Shown piece by piece: positions 44,062-54,995 of a DNA stretch of 64,000 nt (position 1 is its first letter; every line of letters begins with the position of its first letter). A program made the translations under genes and the position numbers. This stretch comes from Pseudarthrobacter sp. NamB4. GTDB taxonomy: Bacteria > Actinomycetota > Actinomycetes > Actinomycetales > Micrococcaceae. The DNA lies in contig NZ_VAHM01000002.1 in the NCBI RefSeq assembly GCF_005796185.1, forward strand, positions 186,001-250,000. The letters are read 5' to 3'. Under the pieces are notes generated by a model that saw only the letters and a program-made list of their open reading frames with translations, did no database searches and was not told where the DNA came from.

Positions 44062-45588
44062 GTGACCGCTGCAGAACCAACCGCCGCCAAGATCACCATG
44101 GATCCCGCCTTTGCAGTGGGACCGGTCCGGCGGCGCACTTTCGGTGCCTTCGTGGAGCACCTTGGCCGCTGTGTGTACACCGGCATCTTTGAGCCGGACC
44201 ACCCCCTGGCAGACGAGGACGGCTTCCGTGCGGATGTGTTGGAACTGACCCGCGAACTGGGAGTATCCACCATCCGCTACCCGGGCGGCAATTTCGTCTC
44301 CGGCTACCGCTGGGAGGACGGCGTTGGCCCGGCGGATAGGCGGCCGGTCCGGCTGGACCTTGCCTGGCACTCCACTGATCCCAACCTGGTGGGCGTGGAC
44401 GAGTTCGCAAAGTGGTCAGCCAAGGCCGGCGTCGAAACCATGATGGCCGTGAACCTGGGCACCCGCGGCACGCAGGAGGCCCTTGACCTGCTGGAGTACT
44501 GCAACATCGACGGCGGCACCGCCTTTTCCGACCAGCGCAGGGCCAATGGTGCGGAGAACGGCTACGGCATCAAAATGTGGTGCCTCGGCAACGAGATGGA
44601 TGGCCCCTGGCAGATCGGCCACAAGAACGCCCGGGAATACGGCAGGCTGGCAGCGGACACTGCCCGGGGCATGCGGATGATCGAGCCGGACCTGGAACTC
44701 GTGGCCTGCGGCAGCTCCGGACCCACCATGAGCACCTTCGGCGAATGGGAACGCGTTGTCCTCTCCGAAACCTACGAGCTGGTGGACCTGATCTCCGCAC
44801 ACCAGTACTTCGAGGACTTCGGCGACCTGCAGGAACACCTCTCCGCAGGCCACCGCATGGAAGCATTTATCCACGACCTCGTAAGCCACATTGACCATGT
44901 GAAGTCGGTGAAGAAGTCCACGAAGCAGGTCAACATTTCCTTCGATGAGTGGAACGTGTGGCACATGAGCCGGGACGAGTCCCGCGTACCCACCGGCAGG
45001 GACTGGCCGGTGGGCCCCGTCCTGCTGGAGGACACCTACACTGTGGCGGACGCCGTCGTCGTCGGTGACCTGCTGGTCACCCTGCTCAAGAACACCGACC
45101 GCGTCCACTCCGCGAGCCTGGCGCAGCTGGTCAACGTGATCGCGCCGATCATGACCGAGCCCGGCGGCCGTGCCTGGAAGCAGACCACGTTCCACCCCTT
45201 CGCCCTCACGTCCCGCCACGCGTCCGGCACCGTGCTGCAGCTCGCCGTCGAATCCCCGCTGGTCAGCGGCGGCAAAACCACGGACTTTGCCGCGGTGTCC
45301 GCCGTCGGAACCTACGACGCCGGCAAGGGCGAGGCCGTGGTGTTCGCCGTCAACCGGTCGGCCACGGATGAGCTGGGACTGGACGCCGTGGTGTCCGGCC
45401 TGGGCGACGTCCGCGTGGTGGAGGCTCTCACGTACGCCAACAAGGATCCGTACTGGCAGGCCACGGCCGACGATGCGACGTCCGTGCTGCCGTCGGAGAA
45501 CACCTCCGTGAAGGCCGACGGCGGCCGGCTCACCGCGCAGTTGCCTGCGGTGTCCTGGTCCATGATCCGACTGGCAGTGGGCGAGTAG
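44062..45588 (+). CDS. abfA: Alpha-L-arabinofuranosidase, GH51
   Basis: The 508-residue GH51 retaining hydrolase releases L-arabinofuranose from arabinan or arabinoxylan oligomers. The acid/base Glu178 is in CLGNEMDG and the nucleophile Glu296 in ISFDEWNVW; YPGGNFVSGY and the C-terminal beta domain are intact. The GTG start follows GAGGACG. No signal peptide is present, so it acts in the cytoplasm on imported oligosaccharides. Product arabinose feeds araBDA, 1.3 kb away. Confidence 0.95.
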   Translation: MTAAEPTAAKITMDPAFAVGPVRRRTFGAFVEHLGRCVYTGIFEPDHPLADEDGFRADVLELTRELGVSTIRYPGGNFVSGYRWEDGVGPADRRPVRLDLAWHSTDPNLVGVDEFAKWSAKAGVETMMAVNLGTRGTQEALDLLEYCNIDGGTAFSDQRRANGAENGYGIKMWCLGNEMDGPWQIGHKNAREYGRLAADTARGMRMIEPDLELVACGSSGPTMSTFGEWERVVLSETYELVDLISAHQYFEDFGDLQEHLSAGHRMEAFIHDLVSHIDHVKSVKKSTKQVNISFDEWNVWHMSRDESRVPTGRDWPVGPVLLEDTYTVADAVVVGDLLVTLLKNTDRVHSASLAQLVNVIAPIMTEPGGRAWKQTTFHPFALTSRHASGTVLQLAVESPLVSGGKTTDFAAVSAVGTYDAGKGEAVVFAVNRSATDELGLDAVVSGLGDVRVVEALTYANKDPYWQATADDATSVLPSENTSVKADGGRLTAQLPAVSWSMIRLAVGE

Positions 45589-45596
45589 CACCTCAG

Positions 45597-45658
45597 TAAG
45601 TTTTTGTCGAGGTATGCCGGCATAAAAGGCGGTTAGGCCTGCATACCTGGACAAAACT
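45597..45658. terminator. Hairpin after the GH51 gene
   Basis: Arms around AGTTTTTGTCGAGGTATGC (45597-45616) and GCATACCTGGACAAAACT (45641-45658) pair imperfectly with a 20-30 base loop. The A/T-rich ends fit termination in both directions. Confidence 0.6.
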
Positions 45659-45713
45659 CCTAGGCGGGAGGGCCGCATGACGACGGCGGCCCTCCTCTGG
45701 GAGGATGGACGGC

Positions 45714-46289
45714 ATGGAGCTGCACATCACCGGGGACCCCGCTGCCGACAAGCTGTTGAGTGAGGACGCGTTTGCGTTGCTGACCGGCATGCTGCTGGAC
45801 CAGCAGGTCACCATGGAGTCCGCCTTTGCCGGGCCGGAAAAGATCAAGGCAAGGATCGGGTCCATCACCCCGGAGGCAGTCGCCGGGCATGACCCGCAGG
45901 CCTTTGTTGAGGTGTTCAAGGAACGGCCTGCTGTCCATCGCTTCCCCGGGTCAATGGCCGCCCGCGTGCAGGCGCTCGCTGAAGCGGTGCAGGACGAGTG
46001 GGACGGTGACGCCACCGCGATCTGGACCAAAGGCGACCCGGACGGTGCTGAAGTGCTGCGCCGGCTGAAGGCTCTACCCGGATTCGGCGAGCAGAAGGCA
46101 AAGATCTTCCTGGCACTGCTGGGCAAGCAGCGCGGGCTCCAGGCGCCGGGCTGGCGTGAAGCTGCCGGGCACTACGGGGAAGAAGGCTCCTACCTCTCGG
46201 TGGCGGACATCGTGGATCCGGAGTCCCTGGTGAAGGTACGCGCCAGCAAGCAGGCCGCCAAGGCAGCTGCGAAGGCGGCGAAAGCCTGA
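45714..46289 (+). CDS. HhH-GPD family base-excision repair protein
   Basis: The 191-residue protein has an HhH-GPD core: AFALLTGMLLDQQVTMESAF, and the helix-hairpin-helix LKALPGFGEQKAKIFLALLG near 120-140. The Ala/Lys-rich tail (KQAAKAAAKAAKA) is probably DNA-binding. Catalytic Lys/Asp of canonical glycosylases are not obvious, so activity is uncertain. GGGAGG lies nine bases before the ATG at 45714, preferring it over the ATG at 45705. Confidence 0.75.
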   Translation: MELHITGDPAADKLLSEDAFALLTGMLLDQQVTMESAFAGPEKIKARIGSITPEAVAGHDPQAFVEVFKERPAVHRFPGSMAARVQALAEAVQDEWDGDATAIWTKGDPDGAEVLRRLKALPGFGEQKAKIFLALLGKQRGLQAPGWREAAGHYGEEGSYLSVADIVDPESLVKVRASKQAAKAAAKAAKA

Positions 46290-46404
46290 CCTTCCATACG
46301 CTTGCGGCGACCGCCGTTTCTGGCGTGACGCTCCTGGTTGCCCTGAGGGTGCTGGCGTCTGCAACGATGTATGGCAGGAACTTGCGGAACCACACGAAGG
46401 AGCC

Positions 46405-47412
46405 ATGATGGCGGTCACCATGAATGACGTTGCGAGGGCGGCGGGGGTGTCGCTCAAGACTGTATCCAATGTGCTGAACGACTATGAGTTCATCCGTCCG
46501 GCCACCAAGCAGCGAGTCCAGGACGCCATCGCGGAACTGGGCTATGAGGCGAACCTGACCGCGCGGAGCCTGCGGTCCGGTAAAACCAAAATGCTGGGCC
46601 TTGTCCTGTCCGATCTTTCCGCCCCCTACTACGCGGAGCTGGCCTCGAGGCTGATGAAGGCGGCATCCCGGCGCGGCTACCGCGTGCTCGTGGAACAGTC
46701 GGACGCGGTGGCGGACGTGGAACTTAACGCCCTCCAGGGTCCGTTCCGCCAGCTCACCGACGGGCTGCTGTTCACGCCCCTGATGATCGACGCCGATGCC
46801 ATCGCCGCCCGTTCGGGCGGGAAGCCGTTGGTGTTGCTGGGTGAACACATCCTCGATTCCCGCTTCGACCTGGTGACCATGAAGAACGAGGAAGCCGCCG
46901 CCGCCCTCACCGGCCATCTGCTGTCCGGCGGCCGGCGCCGGGTTGCCGTAATCGGTGCCCATCCCGGCGAATCCGCGGGCAGCGCGGGCCTGCGGCTCAA
47001 CGGTTACCGGAAGGCGCTGGACCAGGCAGGGGTACCGTTCGACCCCGCGTTGATCGCCCCCTGTGAATGGCGCCGGGACAATGGGGCCGCCGCCGTGGCC
47101 GGGCTCCTGGACCAGGGAGTGGAGTTTGACGCAGTGTTCGGCTTGAACGACGTCTTGGCCCTCGGCGCCCTGCACGGGCTCCTGATCCGCGGCGTCCGGG
47201 TTCCCCAGGAGGTTGCCGTAGCTGGTTTCGATGACATCGACGAGGCCCGGTTCGCCTCCCCCTCGCTGACCACGGTTTCGCCGGGGATGGAGGAGATCGC
47301 AGAGCGCTCCATCGGCCTGCTGATTGACCGGGTTGAGGGGCGGGAAAGCTCCGGCGGGGGCGTGCACGTGGAAGCCGGCTTCCGGCTGCAGGTCCGCGAG
47401 TCGGCCCCGTAG
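46405..47412 (+). CDS. LacI family transcriptional regulator
   Basis: The 335-residue regulator has the HTH TMNDVARAAGVSLKTVSNVLND at the N-terminus, hinge LTARSLRSGKTKMLGLVLSD and a sugar-binding-type effector domain (GFDDIDEARFASPSLTTV near the C-terminus). GAAGGAG lies four bases before the ATG. Its target is not adjacent in an obvious way; the GH51 gene operator 2.4 kb upstream is one candidate. Confidence 0.88.
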   Translation: MMAVTMNDVARAAGVSLKTVSNVLNDYEFIRPATKQRVQDAIAELGYEANLTARSLRSGKTKMLGLVLSDLSAPYYAELASRLMKAASRRGYRVLVEQSDAVADVELNALQGPFRQLTDGLLFTPLMIDADAIAARSGGKPLVLLGEHILDSRFDLVTMKNEEAAAALTGHLLSGGRRRVAVIGAHPGESAGSAGLRLNGYRKALDQAGVPFDPALIAPCEWRRDNGAAAVAGLLDQGVEFDAVFGLNDVLALGALHGLLIRGVRVPQEVAVAGFDDIDEARFASPSLTTVSPGMEEIAERSIGLLIDRVEGRESSGGGVHVEAGFRLQVRESAP

Positions 47413-47472
47413 GTTTCGCCCGGCCAACTACGGGTACCTACCCTCCAAAGCTCAACGAGGGAAAGGTGTCAC

Positions 47473-48024
47473 GTGATTGCACTTCTTGTCATCGACATGC
47501 AGAACGCTTTTTTTGAGGCGCCCGAACTTGCCGCGCAGCAGGAGCAGATGGTCGCGTCGTGCAACAGATTGCTGGAGGCGTTCAAGGCAAGCGGGCACAA
47601 GGCGTTGTTTGTGGGTACGGAGCACGAGCGGGACAAGTCAACCTGGAGCCTGAACATGCTCGATGACGACCAGGGCTTCATCTTCCGCGGCAGCGAGCAG
47701 GCGCAGGCTGTCCCCGGCCTCGCGATAAACGGACTGCCGCAGCTGAACAAGACCCGGGACAGCGCCTTCGTGGGCACCAACCTGCTGTCCCGACTGCGGA
47801 ACTGGGGCGCCGACGAGGTGGTGCTCGCCGGGGTTTCCACGCATAACTGCATCGCCCAGACGGGGGCGGACGCCTTCGCCCACAACATCCGGGCCACCTA
47901 TGCCAAGGATGCCATGGCCTCGGAGGACAACCAGGACGCCGCGGACATGCTGCGCATCCTCTCCACCAGTTACCGGCAGCCAGTCCAGTCCACCGACGAG
48001 ATCCTGGCGCGGCTCGCCCGCTGA
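47473..48024 (+). CDS. Isochorismatase-family cysteine hydrolase
   Basis: The 183-residue alpha/beta amidase-like protein has the triad Asp8 (LLVIDMQN), Lys93 (LNKTRDSAF) and Cys126 (STHNCIAQTGADA). Family members hydrolyse nicotinamide, biuret, ureidoacrylate or isochorismate. It lies 200 bases before urease, so an amide of nitrogen metabolism is plausible. The start is GTG with GGGAAAGG upstream. Confidence 0.85.
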   Translation: MIALLVIDMQNAFFEAPELAAQQEQMVASCNRLLEAFKASGHKALFVGTEHERDKSTWSLNMLDDDQGFIFRGSEQAQAVPGLAINGLPQLNKTRDSAFVGTNLLSRLRNWGADEVVLAGVSTHNCIAQTGADAFAHNIRATYAKDAMASEDNQDAADMLRILSTSYRQPVQSTDEILARLAR

Positions 48025-48043
48025 GTCCCCGCCTTCTTAAGCG

Positions 48044-48075
48044 GACGACGGCGGTCCCGGCGAAACGCCGTCGTC
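48044..48075. terminator. Hairpin after the hydrolase gene
   Basis: GACGACGGCG (48044-48053) and CGCCGTCGTC (48066-48075) form a perfect 10-bp stem with a 12-base loop. No T-tract. It probably separates the hydrolase from the urease operon. Confidence 0.6.
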
Positions 48076-48157
48076 ATCGCCTTTCCGGCGCCGAACCCTG
48101 CGCAGACTCAGCGCGATGCTTGCGACCTGCAAGTGGAGAGCAGCCGCTAACAAAACT

Positions 48158-48173
48158 GAAACCTCGCGGAAAC
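48158..48173 (+). promoter_or_regulatory. Candidate GlnR-type site before ureA
   Basis: GAAAC-N6-GAAAC (48158-48162 and 48169-48173) resembles the spaced GnnAC-N6-GAAAC pattern of actinobacterial GlnR boxes. It lies 59 bases before ureA. Assignment rests on motif spacing and the nitrogen role of urease. Confidence 0.4.
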
Positions 48174-48231
48174 TTCTGCAACCTACTGTGGGTCCCATGC
48201 CGCCGACAGGCGGCCCGTTGAAGGGACCCAG

Positions 48232-48534
48232 ATGCATTTGATGCCGCGTGAGCAGGAAAAACTTCTGATCGTGGTGGCCGCCGACCTCGCCCGGCGCCGC
48301 CAGGCTCGCGGGCTCAAGCTCAACTACCCCGAGGCCGTGGCCGTCATCAGCTATGAGCTCATTGAGGGCGCCCGGGACGGCCGCAGTGTCGCCGACCTCA
48401 TGAGCTACGGGACCACCCTGCTGGGCCGGGAGGACGTCATGGAGGGAGTGCCCGAGATGATCCACGACGTGCAGATCGAAGCGACGTTCCCTGACGGCAC
48501 CAAGCTCGTCACCGTCCACGGCCCCATCCGCTGA
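48232..48534 (+). CDS. ureA: Urease gamma subunit
   Basis: The 100-residue subunit starts [20 protein letters not shown] and carries the family's [21 protein letters not shown] and [16 protein letters not shown] segments. It packs around the UreC active site. First gene of ureABCEFGD. Confidence 0.97.
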   Translation: MHLMPREQEKLLIVVAADLARRRQARGLKLNYPEAVAVISYELIEGARDGRSVADLMSYGTTLLGREDVMEGVPEMIHDVQIEATFPDGTKLVTVHGPIR

Positions 48535-48545
48535 AGAGGCAGGCA

Positions 48546-48895
48546 ATGATCCCAGGAGAGTACGTCCTTCGCGCCGAACCGGTGACGGCGAATGCGGGGC
48601 GCGGGGCGATTGACGTCGTCGTCACCAACACCGGCGACCGTCCGGTCCAGGTGGGCTCGCACTACCACTTCGCCGAGGCGAACGCCGCGCTGGACTTCGA
48701 CCGTCCGGCCGCACACGGGCGCCGGCTGGATATCCCGGCCGGGACTGCGGCGCGGTTTGAACCGGGGGACTCCCGGAACGTTCGCCTGATTGAACTTGCG
48801 GGCGGCCGCGAGGTTTATGGCCTTAGCAATGCGGTCAACGGAAAGCTCGACGGCGGCACCCGCTTGGGCGAATCTGTCACGAAAGGGGACGGCAA

Positions 48896-48899
<4 letters not shown>
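48546..48899 (+). CDS. ureB: Urease beta subunit
   Basis: The 117-residue subunit has the conserved [17 protein letters not shown] and [14 protein letters not shown] segments. AGGCAG precedes the start by six bases, and its stop overlaps the ureC start (GTGA). Confidence 0.97.
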
Positions 48900-50641
<1,742 letters not shown>

Positions 50642-50663
50642 AACTGCGACTCCGGAGAACCAC

Positions 50664-51143
50664 GTGATCATCGACAAAGTCCTCGGCAACCTCCACGAGC
50701 TGCCTGACCCGCACGCCTACGCCAACCTGCACCAGGAAAAGGTAATGCTGCCCAGCACCCAGCTGGTCAAGCGGATCCAGCGGGCCACCACCGACCACGG
50801 CAAGGAAATTGGCATCCGCCTGCCCTCCGGCTCCGGCGACCTGCGCGACGGCGACATCCTCCATTTGGAAAAGTCGAACATGATCGTGGTGTCCGTGCTG
50901 CCCACCGACGTCCTGGTGATCGCGCCCCGGACCATTCACGAGATGGGCGTCGTGGCACACTCCCTCGGTAACCGGCACCTGCAGGCGCAGTTCTTCGACG
51001 TGGCCTCGGAGTACGGGGCCGAGGTCATGGTGTGTGCCTACGACCACACGGTCGAGGACTACCTCCGCCACACCGCCGTGCCTTATACCCGCCAGGAACG
51101 CGTGATGCCTGTGTCTTTCCGTCATGCTGAACACAGCCACTAA
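50664..51143 (+). CDS. ureE: Urease accessory nickel chaperone UreE
   Basis: The 159-residue UreE starts at GTG and has the UreE peptide-binding N-terminal half and the metal-binding C-terminal half (HSLGNRHLQAQFFDVAS; VCAYDHTVEDYLRH). The His-rich tail of some homologues is reduced to EHSH. It overlaps ureF by 20 bases. Confidence 0.93.
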   Translation: MIIDKVLGNLHELPDPHAYANLHQEKVMLPSTQLVKRIQRATTDHGKEIGIRLPSGSGDLRDGDILHLEKSNMIVVSVLPTDVLVIAPRTIHEMGVVAHSLGNRHLQAQFFDVASEYGAEVMVCAYDHTVEDYLRHTAVPYTRQERVMPVSFRHAEHSH

Positions 51144-51804
51144 ACACCAGCTGGCACTGCAGCAGCTGACTGATTCCGCTCTTCCTACGGGGGCTTTTGC
51201 GCACTCGCTTGGATTTGAGACCTACATCGAGCGGGAGCTCGTGTCAGATGAAAGGTCCTTTGGACTGTGGCTTGATGCGTTCATCTCCCAGCAGCTGACT
51301 CACTCCGATGGGTTGGCCGTTCGGCTTCTTTATGAGCGCTGGGATGTTGCGGAGCTGGATTCGCTGCTTTCTGCGTCGCTCCTCCCTCGGCAGGTCCGGG
51401 CGGCCAGTTGCAAGATGGGTTGCCGGCTGCTCGAAATCGGGGCGGAAGTCTTTCCGTCGGCGGAGCTGGAACTGTACCGGGACCTGGTGACCACACACCG
51501 GGCGGCCGGGCACCAGCCGCTCGCGTTCGCCGTCGTCGCCCGTTCCCTGGGGGTGCCGCTGGAGGAGGCTCTTGGCGCCTACCTGTTCGCCGCCGTCACC
51601 TCCCTGACGCAGAACGCGGTCCGTGCCATCCCGCTTGGCCAGAACGCGGGGCAGCGGCTGCTGCGGCAAGCGGCCGACGGCGTGGCTGCCGCCGTCGAGC
51701 AGATAAGGCATCTCACGCCGGACGACTTCGGTGCCGTCAGCCCGGGACTCGAAATTTCGCAAATGCGGCACGAACGCCAGCGTGCCCGGATGTTCATGAG
51801 CTAA
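51124..51804 (+). CDS. ureF: Urease accessory protein UreF
   Basis: The 226-residue helical UreF has the characteristic LTDSALPTGAFAHSLGFETY near residues 15-34 and LGAYLFAAVTSLTQNAVRA. It acts in the UreDFG complex as a GTPase-activation checkpoint. The start lies inside ureE, indicating coupled translation. Confidence 0.94.
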   Translation: MLNTATKHQLALQQLTDSALPTGAFAHSLGFETYIERELVSDERSFGLWLDAFISQQLTHSDGLAVRLLYERWDVAELDSLLSASLLPRQVRAASCKMGCRLLEIGAEVFPSAELELYRDLVTTHRAAGHQPLAFAVVARSLGVPLEEALGAYLFAAVTSLTQNAVRAIPLGQNAGQRLLRQAADGVAAAVEQIRHLTPDDFGAVSPGLEISQMRHERQRARMFMS

Positions 51805-51834
51805 CTGTGCTTTTGACTTCATTAGGAGGACACC

Positions 51835-52452
51835 ATGACTGAACCCATCAAGATTGGCATCGGCGGACCCGTCGGCGCAGGCAAGACGCAGCTGGTGGAG
51901 AGGCTCACCCGGCACATGAGTGCAGAAATCTCCATGGCCGCCATCACCAACGACATCTACACCATCGAGGACGCCAAAATCCTCGCCGCCAATGGCATCC
52001 TGCCCGTGGACCGTATCATCGGCGTGGAAACCGGCGGCTGCCCGCACACCGCCATCCGCGAAGACACCTCCATGAATACGGCGGCGATCGAGGAACTCAA
52101 GGCCCGGCACCCGGACGTGCAGGTGATCTTCGTCGAATCCGGCGGTGACAACCTCTCCGCCACCTTCAGCCCCGAACTCGTCGACTTCTCGATCTACATC
52201 ATTGACGTGGCCCAGGGGGAAAAAATCCCCCGCAAAGCCGGCCAGGGCATGATCAGGTCCGACCTTTTCATCATCAACAAAACGGACCTCGCTCCGCATG
52301 TCGGGGCGGATCTCGCCGTGATGGAGAGGGACTCCAAGGAATTTCGTGGGACCAAACCGTTCTGCTTTACGAACCTGAAAACAGACGAAGGGCTGGACAA
52401 GGTCATCGACTGGATACGCCACGACGTCCTGATGCTTGATTTGGCCTTGTGA
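51835..52452 (+). CDS. ureG: Urease accessory GTPase UreG
   Basis: The 205-residue SIMIBI GTPase has the P-loop GPVGAGKT at 11-18, the [17 protein letters not shown] metal motif (CPH) and [19 protein letters not shown] hydrolysis drives nickel delivery to UreC. A strong AGGAGG lies five bases before the ATG. Confidence 0.97.
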   Translation: MTEPIKIGIGGPVGAGKTQLVERLTRHMSAEISMAAITNDIYTIEDAKILAANGILPVDRIIGVETGGCPHTAIREDTSMNTAAIEELKARHPDVQVIFVESGGDNLSATFSPELVDFSIYIIDVAQGEKIPRKAGQGMIRSDLFIINKTDLAPHVGADLAVMERDSKEFRGTKPFCFTNLKTDEGLDKVIDWIRHDVLMLDLAL

Positions 52453-53342
52453 TGTCCACCAGTTCCGTCGCCGACGCACCTTCACCCGCGACCGCTACTC
52501 GCCCCGTGCGAGGGCGTTTGGAGCTGGATATAGGAGTGCGGGGCAGCAGGTCGGTTGCCTCGCGCCAGTTCCACGAAGGGGCTCTTCGAGTTTTACGCCC
52601 TCATTACCTCGATAATTCGGGGCAGGTTTCCTATGTCGTCGTCAATCCTGGCGGGGCCTATCTGGGGGCGGACCTCTTTGTCCTTGATGTCGAGGTGGGG
52701 GACGGGGCGGACCTGCTGCTGACCACCCAGTCCGCCACCAAGGTCTACCGCACTCCTGGCTCCTTCGCCGAGCAGCGGATGACTGTGCGGCTGGGGGAGG
52801 GGGCACGGCTGGAACTCGTTCCTGACCAGCTCATCGCCTACCGGGAGGCCAGCTACCGGCAGCGGACGCACATTACTGTCCGGCCGTCGTCGTGCCTACT
52901 AATGGCGGAAGTGGTGACGCCGGGCTGGTCCCCGGACGGCGCTGCCTTCCGGTACGAGGAAGTCCGGCTGCGGAACGAAATCCAGGTACAAAGCGGCACC
53001 GGCGAGCCGGAGCTGCTGGCGCTGGACAACCTCCTCATCCGGCCACCGGGTGGGGATGTCACAGGCCTCGGGTTCATGGAAGGCTTCAGCCACCTGGGCT
53101 CGGTAATCGTGGTGGATTGCCGGGTTGACCAGGCGCTCGCCGATGAACTGCACCGGCTCACAGGGGCATACAAAGCCTTGAGCGGTATCTCCCTGACGCA
53201 AACCGTGGCGGGAACCACCGGGCTTGTGCTGCGCGCCCTTTCGAACAGCACCGGAGAACTGAACCGCCTGCTTACAGCCTGCGCCAACCTCCTGCGGGAA
53301 CGCTGGTACGGGCAGGGACCGCTAAACCTGAGGAAGCACTGA
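52449..53342 (+). CDS. ureD: Urease accessory protein UreD
   Basis: The 297-residue UreD (UreH) is the scaffold of apo-urease activation. The [12 protein letters not shown] and [14 protein letters not shown] motifs and the C-terminal [19 protein letters not shown] fit. Start may be GTG 52449 or ATG 52452; both overlap the ureG stop. Its stop overlaps the nickel permease start (TGATG). Confidence 0.93.
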   Translation: MMSTSSVADAPSPATATRPVRGRLELDIGVRGSRSVASRQFHEGALRVLRPHYLDNSGQVSYVVVNPGGAYLGADLFVLDVEVGDGADLLLTTQSATKVYRTPGSFAEQRMTVRLGEGARLELVPDQLIAYREASYRQRTHITVRPSSCLLMAEVVTPGWSPDGAAFRYEEVRLRNEIQVQSGTGEPELLALDNLLIRPPGGDVTGLGFMEGFSHLGSVIVVDCRVDQALADELHRLTGAYKALSGISLTQTVAGTTGLVLRALSNSTGELNRLLTACANLLRERWYGQGPLNLRKH

Positions 53343-54424
53343 TGACGGCCGTAGCCCACATCGCCACGCTGTACCGGACACGGGAAACGTTGCCGTTGCG
53401 GACCCGCGTGCTCTTCACCTTCGGTGCGGTGGCCGCCCTGCATGCGGCCGCCGTGGTACTCCTGCTGGCCGGCAACGCCGCACCGGATGGTTCGCAGGTG
53501 CTGACGTGGGGGCTGGTTGGCACCGCCTACCTTGCCGGGGTGAAGCACAGCTACGACTGGGACCACCTTGCCGCGATCGACAACTCCACCCGGAAGTTCG
53601 TGGCTCAACGGCAGGACCCGGTGAGTGTGGGCTTTGCCTTCAGTCTGGGCCACAGCTCGGTGGTCACCCTGGCAGGCGTGCTGGTCATCGCAGGCGCCGC
53701 CGTGGTGGGCCAGTTCATGCAGGAAGGAACCACCGGGAACCTGGCGCTCGGTCTGATCGGGAGCGGCGTGTCCGGGCTGTTCCTTCTGGCCATGGGCCTG
53801 TTCAACGGCTCCGCCTTCGCCCGCACGGCCCGCGCCTACCGCCGTGCCCGGGCCGGTGCCGCCGCTGCCGACCCATCGGACCTGGAACCCCGGGGACTCG
53901 TGGCGCGGCTCCTCGCCAGGCCGCTGTCCGGAGTGCGCCGGCCCCGGAACATCTACGTGATCGGTTTCCTGTTCGGGCTGGGCTTCGACACCGCCACCAC
54001 CATCGGCCTGCTGATGATGACGACGGCGGCCTCGCTGGCCGGGGTGCCGCCTTTCGCCCTGCTTGCCCTGCCGCTGGCGTTCGCTGCCGCGATGACGCTC
54101 TGCGATTCGCTCAACGGAATGGCCATGATGAGGATGTACCGCTCGGCCCTGGCCGACCCGCAGCGGAAGCTGGGATTCAACGCCCTGGTCACCGGGATTT
54201 CGGCGGTGTCAGCGCTCTTCATCTCAGTGGTCACGCTGGGCGGCTTCTTCAACGCCGTGTTTTCACTGGAGGACCCTGTGACGCTATGGCTGGGATCCGT
54301 CGATTTGGGTGAGGCCGGCCTGCTCCTGGTTGCCCTGCTGCTAGCTGCGTGGGCTGCCGGGACGCTGAGAGGGCGCACCGCGGCCCGGGCACACCGCCAG
54401 GTCAGGCTGCGATCCGGCCCTTAG
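53342..54424 (+). CDS. Nickel/cobalt permease (NiCoT family)
   Basis: The 360-residue protein has eight hydrophobic helices. The NiCoT signature is in KHSYDWDHLAAIDN (HX4DH), FSLGHSSVV and LGFDTATTIGLL are the further family motifs. It imports Ni2+ for urease and is translationally coupled to ureD. Its last 23 bases overlap the 3' end of the next, convergent gene. Confidence 0.93.
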   Translation: MTAVAHIATLYRTRETLPLRTRVLFTFGAVAALHAAAVVLLLAGNAAPDGSQVLTWGLVGTAYLAGVKHSYDWDHLAAIDNSTRKFVAQRQDPVSVGFAFSLGHSSVVTLAGVLVIAGAAVVGQFMQEGTTGNLALGLIGSGVSGLFLLAMGLFNGSAFARTARAYRRARAGAAAADPSDLEPRGLVARLLARPLSGVRRPRNIYVIGFLFGLGFDTATTIGLLMMTTAASLAGVPPFALLALPLAFAAAMTLCDSLNGMAMMRMYRSALADPQRKLGFNALVTGISAVSALFISVVTLGGFFNAVFSLEDPVTLWLGSVDLGEAGLLLVALLLAAWAAGTLRGRTAARAHRQVRLRSGP

Positions 54425-54857
54425 CCTTCCGGTGCCGGCGGTTCTTGCCCGGTGCGCTGCGGCCCGGCTCCTGGGAGCCTGACAGCACCTGCTCGCCATC
54501 GTGAACTGTACTGTCCGCATGCAGCTGCACCCCGTGCTCAATCAGGACGCCGGAACCAATGCGGGAGTGGCTGCCGACGTGCACGCGGTTTCCGATCACG
54601 GTGCCACGGCCGATGCGCACACCATCGCCGATCACCGTCCGGTCTCCAACCTTCGCGTCACGGTCGATCCAGCTGCCATGCCCGACCAGGGAGCCCGATC
54701 CGACCTGCGCGCCGTGCTCCACGTACGTCATCCGGCCAATCCGGGCGCTTTCGGCAACGATAGCCCCGGGGGCGACGAGGCCGCCGCCGTTGGCATGGCG
54801 GGCATAACGGGTGACTTTCCCGGCATCGTCCTCGACTGATTCAAACTTGGTGCTCAT
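54402..54857 (-). CDS. Left-handed beta-helix (hexapeptide repeat) protein
   Basis: The 151-residue protein contains about ten hexapeptide turns (ARIGRMTYVEHGAQVGSGSL, GDGVRIGRGTVIGNRVHVGS) between residues 30 and 115, giving a left-handed beta-helix as in acyltransferases. No catalytic transferase domain is attached. A basic tail (KNRRHRKAKGRI) follows. Function unknown. It converges with the nickel permease. Confidence 0.75.
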   Translation of the reverse strand: MSTKFESVEDDAGKVTRYARHANGGGLVAPGAIVAESARIGRMTYVEHGAQVGSGSLVGHGSWIDRDAKVGDRTVIGDGVRIGRGTVIGNRVHVGSHSRIGSGVLIEHGVQLHADSTVHDGEQVLSGSQEPGRSAPGKNRRHRKAKGRIAA

Positions 54858-54916
54858 TCAATCCCTCGTTAACGGGTGGTGCAGTAATTTACCGCACAGT
54901 AGGTTAACGGTCGGAA

Positions 54917-54938
54917 AGTCGCAGGGATTCCCGCGACT
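54917..54938 (-). terminator. Hairpin after gntR
   Basis: GTCGC-A-GGG-ATT-CCC-GCGAC forms an eight-pair stem with one bulge, 58 bases beyond the gntR stop. It also lies upstream of the hexapeptide-repeat gene. Confidence 0.45.
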
Positions 54939-54995
54939 AGAGGGCTTTGAGGACGGACTAGCGCGACCGCGGGAGGCCCCAGGCGCCGCCGGCCA

